Shown here: positions 16,616 through 25,348 of the stretch, piece by piece
Layout: every line of letters begins with the position of its first letter
Numbering within the stretch: position 1 is the first letter of the stretch
Source: Hyphomicrobiales bacterium
Lineage (GTDB): Bacteria > Pseudomonadota > Alphaproteobacteria > Rhizobiales > Rhizobiaceae
Assembly (NCBI GenBank): GCA_900472395.1
Contig: UCHV01000001.1
Location: 238,177 to 302,176 of the forward strand
Reading direction: 5' to 3'
DNA length: 64,000 nucleotides
Position numbers and translations under genes: made by a program
The notes under the pieces: model-generated
Seen by the model: the letters and a program-made list of their open reading frames with translations, nothing else
Told to the model about the DNA's origin: nothing
Databases searched by the model: none

Positions 16616-17053
16616 CTACACCGCCATTGGGTCAGATTTCAAAGGGATGCTGCCGAGCACGATCGAACGGCGCATTGCACACAGTGTCATTCCTGACCGG
16701 TCCTTCACCGAGAGCACGATTGCCACCTCGGCCGGTCTTTCCATCGAAATAATCGTCGCTCCAAGCTTGCCGTTGTCGAAATTCCCGACCTGTCGGGACT
16801 GACTTTGCCCACTCGGGCTCCGTTTCGTCACATCAAGCTCCATGCGACCCGCGAGATCTTCCTGTCCCTCGAGAAATGGCTCGATCCGGACAATTTCACC
16901 TTCTGAGACGGTAACGCCGCAACGCGCAACGCGCTCATCGGAAGGAGTTCCCGAATAGACCTGCCGGTCTTCGGCTGAAACGGCCCCCACAAGAAGGCCG
17001 CCCAGAAGGATGGATGAGACCAGCAGAACAGTTCGGGTCTTAAAGAGAGACAT
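16616..17053 (-). CDS. csgH: CsgH-like curli chaperone/inhibitor
   Basis: A 145-residue secreted protein with a signal peptide (LLGGLLVGAVSAED) and a mature part of about 115 residues with two cysteines (ARCGVTV and TLCAMRR). Its size, periplasmic location and place between curlin genes fit CsgH, the alphaproteobacterial functional counterpart of CsgC, which keeps curlin subunits from forming amyloid in the periplasm. The call rests on context and general form; the family match was not computed. AAGGA lies just before the ATG. Confidence 0.6.
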   Translation of the reverse strand: MSLFKTRTVLLVSSILLGGLLVGAVSAEDRQVYSGTPSDERVARCGVTVSEGEIVRIEPFLEGQEDLAGRMELDVTKRSPSGQSQSRQVGNFDNGKLGATIISMERPAEVAIVLSVKDRSGMTLCAMRRSIVLGSIPLKSDPMAV

Positions 17054-17077
17054 GTCCTTGCTCCACCGGTTGTGAGT

Positions 17078-17097
17078 GGGGCGCCCGAAGGCGCCCC
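17078..17097 (-). other. UUCG-tetraloop hairpin between giant curlin and csgH
   Basis: On the minus (transcribed) strand the sequence is GGGGCGCC-TTCG-GGCGCCCC: an 8-bp GC stem closed by a C(UUCG)G tetraloop, the most stable loop type known. It lacks a T-run, so it probably protects the 3' end of the upstream message rather than terminating fully. Confidence 0.65.
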
Positions 17098-17108
17098 GAC
17101 CTAGTGTT

Positions 17109-20100
17109 TTACTGCTGGGTTACGAAGGCCACGTTGCCGCGACCGATCTGGGTGACCAGAGAGTTCTGGTTGGCATTGCGCTGATCGACGAAGGCCTGGT
17201 TGGTGGCGGAGCCACTACCGACACCGATCTGGAGCACGACGGAGTTGGAACCGCTGCCCTGCTGCGAGATCCAGGCGTTGGAATAGTTTCCGGCCTGCAT
17301 GACTGCAGAGTTCTGGTCACTTCCCGTCTGACCCACGACAGCAATGCTGTTGCTTGCCGTCTGGACGATTAGCGAGGTGCTCGTGCTTCCAGCCTGATTG
17401 ACATAGGCCTCATTGTCCAAGCCGGCCTGAACGATCAGCGAGGAGTTGAGTGTGGATGGAGCCAGGAGGTTGTTGCCACCCTGTGCCGTCACGGCCGTAT
17501 TGCGCTCACCGGTCTGGATCGTGGCGGCTGCAAGCAGGGCGCCATTCTTCTGGGTGGTGGTGGCAATGTTGTCCGTGCCATTCTGGACGGTAGCGGCAAG
17601 CGCACCGATCACGGCAGTCTGCGCAGTTCCAGCGGTGTTGAAGTCACCGATCTGGACCGTTCCGGCGATGGCACCTGCGGTGCCGACCTGGAAGTTTGCA
17701 GCTTCGTTGTCGTTACCGAACTGGGCGATACCAGCGACCGAGCCGACTGCAGGGGCCGGAGCGTTAACCTGGCTGATGATGCCGAGATCAATCACGTTGA
17801 CAGAGCCACCCTGGACGTTCATCGCGGTGTTGTCATCGCCCGACTGGACGATAGCAGCAGCCGAGAGAGTTGCAGGGGCGTTCTGCCTATCGACCGGCAC
17901 ACCAAAAACGGTGCTGACGGCTTCGGCACCCTGGACGTTGACAGCATTGTTGTCGTCACCATTCTGGAAGGTCAGAGCTGCAACCTGCGAGCTGCCGAAC
18001 TTCTGGACGTTGGATGCCGTGTTGCCCGAGCCGACCTGGACGATGCCGGCGAGAGCGTCGCTGACGCCAGCCTGGGTGTTGCCGGCTGTGTTGTCGTCGC
18101 CGAACTGCGCGACGGCAGCGGAAACGCCCTCGGAGCCGGTCTGGACGTTGGCAGCGTTGTTGCCGTTACCGACCTGAAGGGTAGCGGCATCGGCTTCCAG
18201 CGTTGCCGTCTGGGAATTGCCGGCTTCGTTGTCATTGCCGATCTGGATGTTCAGGGCGCTGGAATCCACCGCAGCCGTCTGGACGGTACCGGCAACGTTG
18301 TCGTCACCGACCTGAACGTTTGCGGCGTTGGAGCCGTCCGTCAGGGCGTTCTGCTGAACGCTTGCCGTGTTGTTGTCACCGATCTGCAGGTTTGCAGCGG
18401 CGCTGTCGACAGCGAGCGTCTGGATGTTGAACGCCTTGTTATCGTCGCCGATCTGAACCGAGGCGGCATCTGCACCCGAGGTCGCGATCTGCTGGTTGGC
18501 GGCGATGTTGTCGTCACCGAACTGGCCGATGATGGCGTTGGAAGCAGTAACGGCCTTTTTGTAAGGCGTCGCGGACGTATCTTCCGGATTAGACTCCTTC
18601 TCGACCCAGCCATAAATCGGGTTGTTGTTGGTTCCGCCGATTTTTTCCCAAGCAGAGTGAGTTTTGGCTTGAGTGTAATCGGACGCCGTCGGGGCGATGA
18701 ACTGCCCAACTTGGGTATTGGATGCGACGTTTCCTGAACCAATCTGGGTAATGGCAGCGCGTGAGTCCTCCGCTGGAGCGTTACCTACGCCACCATCCAC
18801 ATGCAGGGCTTCCGTATCAGCCAAGTCATATGCGTAGGTTTTGTAAGGAATTCCCAAGAAGGTCTCGGTTTTGGTGATATTCTTGTCACCGTCCTTTTTA
18901 TTATAAGCCCCCCAAAAACCGCTGCCCGCGCGATACTTATAGGTTTGCACACCAGCGATATCCACGGGACCATAAGCAACCGCCTGTCCCTGCGTGTTGC
19001 TTGCAGTGTTGCCGTTGCCGACCTGCAATACCGCGGCGTTGACATTCGAGCTTCCGGCCTGCTGGACGTTGCCGGCCACGTTGCCTGCGCCGAACTGGGC
19101 GATCAGGCCGTTGGCTCCGGTCACGCCGTCCTGCAGGTTGTAGGCAGTATTCTGATCGCCGCCGTTATTGCCCTGAATGATGAGGGCATTGCTGTCTAGC
19201 GTCGCCGTCTGGGTGTTGCCACCAAGGTTCTGGCTGGCGCCGTTACCATACTGGATAACGCCAGCGTTGGAATTCGTCGATGCCGACTGCGTGTTGTAGC
19301 CTGTGCTGCCCGAGCCGCCCTGAACGATCAGAGCATTCTGGTCGACGCCGCCTGTCTGGCCGTTGCCGGCAACGTTTTCGGAGCCGATTTGCAGGATGCC
19401 GGCGCGGTTTTCGCTGGACGGACCCTGTGCGAGCTGGGTGTTGGCGGCGCGGTTGCCCTTACCGATCTGGAGCGTTGTGGCGACGGTCGCCGAATCCGGC
19501 TGCACGAGGTTGGAGCTGCCCTGCTGCGTGTTGCTGGCAACGTTGTCTTCGCCAAACTGACCGATCGTCGCTGTGTTGCCGAAACCGTTGACAACAGCGT
19601 TGGCAGCTTCGTTGCCTTTGCCGACCTGAAGGATGCCGGCCGCATTATCGGTGCCGTCACGGCTAGTGTTCAGGCCGTAATTGCCGTCACCGAACTGGCC
19701 GATCGTCGCTTCATGGCTGGTTCCGCCGACATAAAGGTTGCTGGCGCTGTTGCTGCTGCCACCCTGGATGATGCCGACCGAGCTGCTGGTGCTGGAATCC
19801 TGGCTGTTCAGTGCGCCGTTGCCGGTTCCGAACTGCGCAATGCTGGCTTCATTTCCAAGCCCGATGGAATACTGCGCGATGGTTGCCGGGTCCGTATAGG
19901 TATCAACAACCTGAGAGTTGGAGGCAAAGTTACCAGTGCCGACCTGAAGGGTGTTGGCGTCGGAGCTTGTGGCTCGCTCCTGCGTCGTCAGTGCCGTGTT
20001 GCCGGAGCCGGCCTGGAAGGTGCCGGAGAAGGATTGGCTGCTACCGGCGATCTGCTGGCTGAAGGCAAAGTTGCCCACTGCAGCGTCATCGCCATTCAGC

Positions 20101-20588
20101 TGGATGATGCCGGTCTCGTTCAGTCCGAGACCGGCGGCGTCTGTGCCATCCTGCACGTTGCGGGCAAGGTTGTTGAAGCCACCCTGGAAGATCGCGGCGC
20201 GGTTCACGCCTGTCTGGCGGAACTGGTCGATGAAGTTGCTGCCGCCGAACTGGGCGAGACCGGCGATGTTGCCGCCGCTCTGCAGGAAGTCATTGCCGAT
20301 GAAGTTGTTCCAGCCAAGCTGCTCGACGCCGAGGACGTTGGTCCCCGTCTGCGCATCGGCCGGTGTCGTCCCGTTGGTCGGCAGGAATACGTTGTTATAA
20401 CCATGCTGGTAGATGAACGCGGCGTTGCCGTCGCCATTTTCAGCCGCGACCTGCGACAGGTACGCGAAGTTGCTGGTGTCGCGCTGGCCAATGTAGCCGA
20501 AATTGCCTTCCTGCGCGGAGGCTGCACCTGCGAGCGCCACGAAGGCAACGCCGGTCAGCAGCAGGGTATGTCTGCGTGAGTCTCTCAT
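17109..20588 (-). CDS. Giant curlin-repeat amyloid protein (1159 aa)
   Basis: A secreted protein of 1159 residues made almost wholly of curlin repeats. A signal peptide (LLLTGVAFVALAGAASAQ) is followed by about 40 units of the type Q-(I/V/F)-G-x2-N-x-A-x-N-x-Q, for example LQVGNGNNAANVQ and AQFGDDNTAGNTQ. Two non-repeat inserts interrupt it at about residues 535-610 and 630-680; they are rich in Tyr, Lys, Trp and Asp and coded by less GC-rich DNA. E. coli CsgA is about 150 residues with five repeats. The ATG at 20588 has GGGGAG upstream; a GTG 33 bases earlier is less likely. It is the first gene of the unit that continues with csgH, the CsgB-like gene and csgF, and is probably the major fibre subunit. 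Confidence 0.85.
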   Translation of the reverse strand: MRDSRRHTLLLTGVAFVALAGAASAQEGNFGYIGQRDTSNFAYLSQVAAENGDGNAAFIYQHGYNNVFLPTNGTTPADAQTGTNVLGVEQLGWNNFIGNDFLQSGGNIAGLAQFGGSNFIDQFRQTGVNRAAIFQGGFNNLARNVQDGTDAAGLGLNETGIIQLNGDDAAVGNFAFSQQIAGSSQSFSGTFQAGSGNTALTTQERATSSDANTLQVGTGNFASNSQVVDTYTDPATIAQYSIGLGNEASIAQFGTGNGALNSQDSSTSSSVGIIQGGSSNSASNLYVGGTSHEATIGQFGDGNYGLNTSRDGTDNAAGILQVGKGNEAANAVVNGFGNTATIGQFGEDNVASNTQQGSSNLVQPDSATVATTLQIGKGNRAANTQLAQGPSSENRAGILQIGSENVAGNGQTGGVDQNALIVQGGSGSTGYNTQSASTNSNAGVIQYGNGASQNLGGNTQTATLDSNALIIQGNNGGDQNTAYNLQDGVTGANGLIAQFGAGNVAGNVQQAGSSNVNAAVLQVGNGNTASNTQGQAVAYGPVDIAGVQTYKYRAGSGFWGAYNKKDGDKNITKTETFLGIPYKTYAYDLADTEALHVDGGVGNAPAEDSRAAITQIGSGNVASNTQVGQFIAPTASDYTQAKTHSAWEKIGGTNNNPIYGWVEKESNPEDTSATPYKKAVTASNAIIGQFGDDNIAANQQIATSGADAASVQIGDDNKAFNIQTLAVDSAAANLQIGDNNTASVQQNALTDGSNAANVQVGDDNVAGTVQTAAVDSSALNIQIGNDNEAGNSQTATLEADAATLQVGNGNNAANVQTGSEGVSAAVAQFGDDNTAGNTQAGVSDALAGIVQVGSGNTASNVQKFGSSQVAALTFQNGDDNNAVNVQGAEAVSTVFGVPVDRQNAPATLSAAAIVQSGDDNTAMNVQGGSVNVIDLGIISQVNAPAPAVGSVAGIAQFGNDNEAANFQVGTAGAIAGTVQIGDFNTAGTAQTAVIGALAATVQNGTDNIATTTQKNGALLAAATIQTGERNTAVTAQGGNNLLAPSTLNSSLIVQAGLDNEAYVNQAGSTSTSLIVQTASNSIAVVGQTGSDQNSAVMQAGNYSNAWISQQGSGSNSVVLQIGVGSGSATNQAFVDQRNANQNSLVTQIGRGNVAFVTQQ

Positions 20589-20771
20589 GAATGTCTCCCC
20601 ATTAGCCTGCTCCGTGGACACGGCAGCCCCAAGCTAAGATTTATTAACAAAAAATTAATACCACCATCAAATGCACCTAATCAAGACGGATTCATGTAAT
20701 TGATAAGTAATAGTTAATTCATAAATGTATTGACCCAAAAATGAGACGGTAAAACTAGATAGAATAAGACG

Positions 20772-20805
20772 AAAAAGGCCCGCGAAATTATTCACGGGCC
20801 TTTTT
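20772..20805 (-). terminator. Rho-independent terminator after csgG
   Basis: GGCCCG/CGGGCC stem flanked by A5 and T5, located 40 bases after the csgG stop in its direction of transcription. The flanks would let it work on both strands. The following 180 bases before the giant curlin start are strongly AT-rich and hold its promoter; TTGATT-N18-TATTAA on the minus strand is a possible sigma-70 site. Confidence 0.85.
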
Positions 20806-20844
20806 GTATTGATGTAAATTTGGGGTGTGTGATGTTTTATGTAA

Positions 20845-21693
20845 TCATGTTTCCGCAGGAGACGAAGTTTTATTGTGTTTTACGTCGAATTCCTGGAGGA
20901 GTAATTTTTCTTGGGATTTGTCTTGCAGGCCCCACAGACCCTGTCGCACTCCCTCGACAACAAGGGAGTAAACCGCAAGCTCGATACCTTCGCGCACAGC
21001 AAGCGAGCCGGGATCGTTACGCGACTGGCCAAGTTCAATTTCGAGCAACTTGCCAGCTGAGACGAATTTGTAAGCGCCGGCACGCACCTGAACGGAATAG
21101 ACCTGCTTGGTTGTCGTTGTCGACGCAAGGATTTCGCCGGTTTGCACGCTGACGGCGCGCAAATTGACCGTCACGACATCGGACCGATACTGCATGTCGC
21201 CGCCGATGCCGAGATATTTTGCGCCGGCGCCACCAGTCAGCTCGTTGGTGTCGTATCCGACTATGCCCCCCTCCAGAATAAGCCCTGCAAAGCGAACAGG
21301 AGGAAGACCGCTCGGACGACCATAGGATTTTTGAGTATTCTCGATCAACGTGCGTTCCTGCACGAGGTTTTTCAACCCGGTTCGCTCAACAACGCGAAAC
21401 CAGTTCCCGCCTCCGGTCTTTTTCAGAACGTCGATCAGCATCGCCCCGCCGCCTTGAGTAACCGCGCGGCTGTATTCGGCAAAGCTTTCGTTGGGCTTGG
21501 CCTGTCCCGTCAGATCGGGAAAGTCATAAACGGCGACATCCACCGGAGCTGCGGGGGCGGGGAGCCGCTTGACGCTCGGTGTCGTCTTCGTAGGCGCCGT
21601 CAATGTTGCTGCCGGTGTATCAAGTTGCTGGCCTGTCTGGCAGCCGACAAGAACAACGGCCGCCAATGACAGCGCTGCAATCTTATTTTTCAT
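20845..21693 (-). CDS. csgG: CsgG curli secretion channel lipoprotein
   Basis: A 282-residue outer-membrane lipoprotein with lipobox LVGC (Cys18). The body matches CsgG: VAVYDFPDLTGQAKPNES, SRAVTQGGGAMLIDVLKK, WFRVVERTGLKNLVQERTLI, and late VREGIELAVYSLVVEG. CsgG forms the nonameric pore that exports curlin subunits. I use the ATG at 21693 (GGGGAAAG upstream), which gives a normal lipoprotein signal; a start 18 bases earlier adds a polar extension. It is transcribed separately from the giant curlin, with its own terminator. Confidence 0.93.
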   Translation of the reverse strand: MKNKIAALSLAAVVLVGCQTGQQLDTPAATLTAPTKTTPSVKRLPAPAAPVDVAVYDFPDLTGQAKPNESFAEYSRAVTQGGGAMLIDVLKKTGGGNWFRVVERTGLKNLVQERTLIENTQKSYGRPSGLPPVRFAGLILEGGIVGYDTNELTGGAGAKYLGIGGDMQYRSDVVTVNLRAVSVQTGEILASTTTTKQVYSVQVRAGAYKFVSAGKLLEIELGQSRNDPGSLAVREGIELAVYSLVVEGVRQGLWGLQDKSQEKLLLQEFDVKHNKTSSPAET

Positions 21694-21927
21694 CTTTCCC
21701 CACCCAGACACTTATGCAGATACATTTCTGTCACACGGATTTTTTCGCAAAATTCGCGATCATCCGTCAGGAAATACTGCACCAAAACCTTCAATACGTA
21801 CCGCAACCTGCCGTGCGTTTTCGGGAAAAGTGTCTACACAACAAAAAGACCTTCTCAATGTCTCATTTTTGGGTGAATATTTTTATGGTTACTTCTGTAT
21901 CGGAAATACATCAGTGTGGCGACGTAG

Positions 21928-22275
21928 CTACCGCCTGACGGTACCGTTGCCGACAGACGGCCAGTCGCGAATGCCGCCGGGTCTGATGACCGCGCTGGAT
22001 CCAGATCCGATAGTCGGAAAATTCTGCGCGACAGTCGCTACCTTTTCTACGACAGAAACCCTTGTTTTCATTCGACTTTCTTGAGTGCTGCGATTTCTTT
22101 GCTGAGCTTGCGGCGCGCGGGGCTTCGCGTTCAAAGGGACCTGATCGACATAAACCGATCCACCATTTGGGGGTGTCGCCTGGTTAACGAAAGCCTGCGC
22201 ACAGGCCGCGCCGGGTAGACCCGCGCCGAGGATGCAAGCGTAAACACAGACAGCTGCCATATTTATAAGGTGCAT
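21928..22275 (-). CDS. Small secreted hypothetical protein in curli locus
   Basis: A 115-residue protein with a signal peptide (AAVCVYACILGAGLPGAACAQ). The mature part is Pro-, Gln- and Arg-rich and has no curlin repeats or recognised domain. It lies upstream of csgG on the same strand, with a gap of 234 bases, so it may belong to the same locus. The position would suit an accessory such as CsgE, but no CsgE similarity is visible. GGTGGTGGAAAT precedes the ATG. Confidence 0.5.
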   Translation of the reverse strand: MHLINMAAVCVYACILGAGLPGAACAQAFVNQATPPNGGSVYVDQVPLNAKPRAPQAQQRNRSTQESRMKTRVSVVEKVATVAQNFPTIGSGSSAVIRPGGIRDWPSVGNGTVRR

Positions 22276-22408
22276 ATTTCCACCACCATCCATTTTTTAT
22301 TTTGCAGATACTAGAAATAAAAATAATGAAAAATTCAACAGCCATCTTTACTTTATTTATGTTTTAAGTTCATGAAGGAGAGGGCGTGTATTGAACTTGG
22401 AGGGTATC

Positions 22409-23131
22409 ATGGCGCGTAGAGGTTCGTCCGTTGCCGCGATATTGATGATCGCTGGCGTGGCTTCTCTTGCCGTTTCAGCTGCGCAGGCGCAAACGAATGC
22501 TTCCGGTCCGATGTTTTCAACGCCAGCGTCACGGTCAACGACGGGTGCGCCGATCCTAAACACGCCGCCTGCCGCTCCAAACGGCGGCATTATCAATTCT
22601 GCCGGCGGCGCAAGTGCCGGGGCACCTCCTGCCAAACCAGCCGCTCAAGCGGACATCCCGGCGAGGGAGCCCGCTCCGACTGAAACGGTGGCCGCAGCAC
22701 AACGTTTCGATACCTGGGAATTGCAATGTGAAACCATTGCCGCCGCAAGCCGTGTCTGCCAGATTTCCAGCCGCGTGACATCTCCCGATGGAAGCCAGGT
22801 CATCCTCGTCATGAGCCTCGCTAACGATGCCAGCGCAAAGGTCACGCGCATGCAGATGGCGGTGCCTCTCGGCATAGCGCTTGCTGAAAAAGTCGATATT
22901 TCCGTCGCGCCCAACTACGAAGCCTCGCTTTCCGTCAGCCGCTGCACGCCGCAGGGATGCCTTGTAGAGGGTTCGGTTGAACCGGCGCTGATGACCGCAT
23001 TGCGAGAGGGACAGCAAGCGATAATCTCGGTCGCCACGCCCGAAAAACAGCGGATCCCTATCGCATTGGCACTGAAAGGTTTTTCCGCAGCCTTCGAGGC
23101 ATTGGAAGCAAGTGAGAAAGCAATCCGCTAA
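22409..23131 (+). CDS. Invasion-associated locus B (IalB) family protein
   Basis: A 240-residue secreted protein. After a signal peptide (ASLAVSAAQAQ) and a Pro/Ala/Gly-rich linker (residues 35-95), the IalB-type domain reads FDTWELQCE, then CQISSRV and SRCTPQGCLVEG. The four cysteines of the domain are typical of this family. Homologues are common in Rhizobiales and linked to envelope function or host cell entry, but their biochemical role is unknown. GGAGGG lies 5 bases before the ATG at 22409. It is divergent from the curli-locus hypothetical gene across an AT-rich promoter. Confidence 0.85.
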   Translation: MARRGSSVAAILMIAGVASLAVSAAQAQTNASGPMFSTPASRSTTGAPILNTPPAAPNGGIINSAGGASAGAPPAKPAAQADIPAREPAPTETVAAAQRFDTWELQCETIAAASRVCQISSRVTSPDGSQVILVMSLANDASAKVTRMQMAVPLGIALAEKVDISVAPNYEASLSVSRCTPQGCLVEGSVEPALMTALREGQQAIISVATPEKQRIPIALALKGFSAAFEALEASEKAIR

Positions 23132-23269
23132 GCTTCACAGAGAGAACGGCAGAATATTGCCGCTCGATCATGGCGACGATTTCCGCACGTCAGCACAGCG
23201 TTCGGCTTGTTACCGCGTATTTCTCTGGTGATCGCGAGGGATCTTCACCTCCGCAACGGCATTCAGCAA

Positions 23270-24160
23270 TCAAACGCGATCGAACTGCCTTGCGGTCGCG
23301 GTCGCGGTATGCGCTGCCACGACGCGCGCGATGATGGCAAGTTTTGCCGCCTGAGTGTCGAGGAAACTCGCGACGAAATTGCGTGATACCCACATACTCG
23401 AACGTCCCTTCGTGCCGCTCCAACCTAGAATACCAAGTTCTTCGGCCTCATTAATCTTACGAGCGGAGTGCGAGCGAGAAAGATTGAAGCCAGCCGTCAG
23501 TTCTGCGGCAGAGGCGAGACTGGTCGGAACTCGGTCAGCCGTTTTTAGGTCGCCCTCCAGTGAGGCGATCAGCCTCTCGGTAACTAGAAAGCCACTGTTC
23601 ATCCACATGAAATGCGCGAAGTCGTGATGCGGCTTGCGGATTGTGTCGTCATGCAGCAGCCCATCTGCGATATCCGGCTGAAGAATGGCGAGCGGGGAAG
23701 GACGCGAACTCATAAACCATGCGACACGGCTTCCGTGATCAAGCGCATCAATTGTCTTAAGATGAAGCGCGAGCCAGGCTTCGATTGCCTCAAACGTGGC
23801 GGGAGCAGGGGTTAGGACGAGCATTCGCTTGTCACCGGCGTGGGGCTGTCGCGAGATTATTCCATATTTGGTCATCTCGTTGAGAAAGGCGGCGGCCGTG
23901 TTTTTACTCGTCACCCCGTACCTCGTCACATTCCTCGTAAATCTCGCGGCAGTTAGCCCCTCCGCCGTCGGAAGGGTCTGGTTTTGAAAATGCAGCGCTA
24001 GACCGATATGCCCCATAAGCCACCGATCCTGGCTCGAAAATATAGTTGCCATCCTTGGCTGTTCTTTGTGAACGGTCAGCAAAATTCTGGATTGCTGCTT
24101 AATTAAGGACAGGAAGGCCGAATGCTGCCGGATACTGTCTAAAGTCAATATTTGTGACAT
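23270..24160 (-). CDS. Winged-helix transcriptional regulator (MarR-like)
   Basis: A protein of about 296 residues with two winged-helix-like regions: TAARFTRNVTRYGVTSKNTAAAFLNEMTKYGII with a wing HAGDKRMLVLT (split here for length), and later LASAAELTAGFNLSRSHS with KINEAEELGIL. This tandem arrangement is seen in a set of uncharacterised alphaproteobacterial regulators. I prefer the ATG at 24160 with GGGAA upstream; a GTG at 24205 without a ribosome site would add 15 residues. It stands near the curli locus and could regulate it, but nothing in the sequence proves that. Confidence 0.7.
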   Translation of the reverse strand: MSQILTLDSIRQHSAFLSLIKQQSRILLTVHKEQPRMATIFSSQDRWLMGHIGLALHFQNQTLPTAEGLTAARFTRNVTRYGVTSKNTAAAFLNEMTKYGIISRQPHAGDKRMLVLTPAPATFEAIEAWLALHLKTIDALDHGSRVAWFMSSRPSPLAILQPDIADGLLHDDTIRKPHHDFAHFMWMNSGFLVTERLIASLEGDLKTADRVPTSLASAAELTAGFNLSRSHSARKINEAEELGILGWSGTKGRSSMWVSRNFVASFLDTQAAKLAIIARVVAAHTATATARQFDRV

Positions 24161-24580
24161 GTAATCATCATGTTCCCAACTACCACAAACATGTAAGAAA
24201 TTCACTTTAGGTTAAAATGCCTCACAATCAACAGCTCTACGATCCGAATGCCGATCCTTTCTTGGTGATGTTTGATTTTATTTTGACTACATTGATCTGA
24301 TGCTGAAATTCTATTGCGATCGAAAAAATATTGACCGAAATGGCAAATATATAAGATCAGGGTCTGTATTTATTGGAATATATGGGCGCTCACGCGAAGC
24401 GGCGGTATCTACGCCACCGGCACGCCTTCATAACCCCGTTTGAGAATGAACACTTTCTGGGCGCCCGAAAACTTCGATACGTTTATCCCTTCCGCTTCTG
24501 TTCCCAGCCGGGAATTTAACGTAGGAACTGGCGTTAAGGGCAATTCCGTTTTTGGGGATCAGGGCAAGCATTAAAGCGAA
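24161..24580. other. 420-base intergenic region
   Basis: The half next to the regulator is AT-rich and probably carries its promoter. A minus-strand frame at 24409-24543 (about 44 codons, ending LKRGYEGVPVA) has some coding look but no ribosome site or known homologue. Nothing else is evident. Confidence 0.4.
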
Positions 24581-24602
24581 GGCCCCGGACGTTGCCGGGG
24601 CC
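24581..24602 (-). terminator. GC-rich hairpin after the pspA-like gene
   Basis: GGCCCCGG and CCGGGGCC form an 8-bp perfect stem with a 6-base loop, 12 bases after the stop of the minus-strand PspA homologue. The following minus-strand bases are only moderately T-rich, so termination is likely but not certain. Confidence 0.65.
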
Positions 24603-24613
24603 AATGGAAATAC

Positions 24614-25348
24614 TCAGTATGTTTTGGTCGAAGGGGCGGGCAAAAGAACCTGCTCGCCGGAACCGCTGGGTGCCATCAACTGTTTGAGAATGTCATCGGC
24701 AGACTGGCTGGAACCGCCGATGCCGGCTTCACGCAGCTGGCGGTCTAGATCATTGCCGTTTTCGAGCGCGGCGAGTTCTGCGCCGGCCTCGATACGGCCA
24801 GCCGTCATTTCCTGACGTTTCTTGATACGTTCAAGGCTTTCTACGGCACTGCCGAGGCGAGTGTTGATGCCTGACTGGCTATGCGCGATCGCCGACTGGG
24901 CCTTGAGCAGAGACTCGTTGGCTTTGACGTTCTCCACTTCGCGTTTCATCTGCGTGATGCGCGCTTCGGTGTCCTGGATTGTCCGCAACATCTGCTGCTG
25001 GCGCGGGAGAAGGCGATCAAGCTCCTCTTGATCGCGCTGCACCTCGCTGCGCATCGTGGCAATTCGCTGCGCCAAACCCTGCGCAAGATCCATGCGGCCA
25101 GCGGCAACCGCGGAGCGTGCACTGTCACTATCCCTGGTTTCCTTGGCGCGGTTTTCTTCCAAACGGCGGGCAACGCTCTTGTTGGAGGCCATGATACCGG
25201 CAAGGTCGGAACGTGCCTGACGCAACGACTGCTCGGCATCGCGGATTTCCTGGTCGAGAATGCGCATGGCCTGATTGTCGGCAACGGATTCCGCCGCCTC
25301 GTTGACGCCGCCGCGGATGGCGGTGAAAATCTTGCTCCAGGTGCTCAT
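24614..25348 (-). CDS. yjfJ: PspA/IM30 family protein (YjfJ-like)
   Basis: A 244-residue PspA/IM30 homologue: almost entirely helical, charged and heptad-like (EIRDAEQSLRQARSDLAGIM and RKQ-rich segments through about residue 190), with a flexible C-terminus. PspA proteins bind the inner face of stressed membranes and assemble ESCRT-III-like scaffolds. This copy is linked to yjfI, K, L, M and C homologues rather than pspBC, so it is the YjfJ type. It overlaps yjfI by 4 bases, with its ATG inside the yjfI stop. Confidence 0.9.
   Translation of the reverse strand: MSTWSKIFTAIRGGVNEAAESVADNQAMRILDQEIRDAEQSLRQARSDLAGIMASNKSVARRLEENRAKETRDSDSARSAVAAGRMDLAQGLAQRIATMRSEVQRDQEELDRLLPRQQQMLRTIQDTEARITQMKREVENVKANESLLKAQSAIAHSQSGINTRLGSAVESLERIKKRQEMTAGRIEAGAELAALENGNDLDRQLREAGIGGSSQSADDILKQLMAPSGSGEQVLLPAPSTKTY

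Noticed and set aside
19389..20579. 396-codon open frame on the plus strand within the giant curlin gene
   Set aside because: It is antisense to highly repetitive curlin coding DNA; repeats keep the opposite frames open. There is no ribosome site or recognisable domain.
17109..20588. Tandem repeats read as a CRISPR array or satellite DNA
   Set aside because: Repeat periodicity follows the curlin amino-acid repeat in one long frame, with no fixed-length identical repeats and spacers.
24409..24543. Minus-strand 44-codon frame ending LKRGYEGVPVA
   Set aside because: No start signal, no family recognised and preceded closely by a stop; possible gene debris only.
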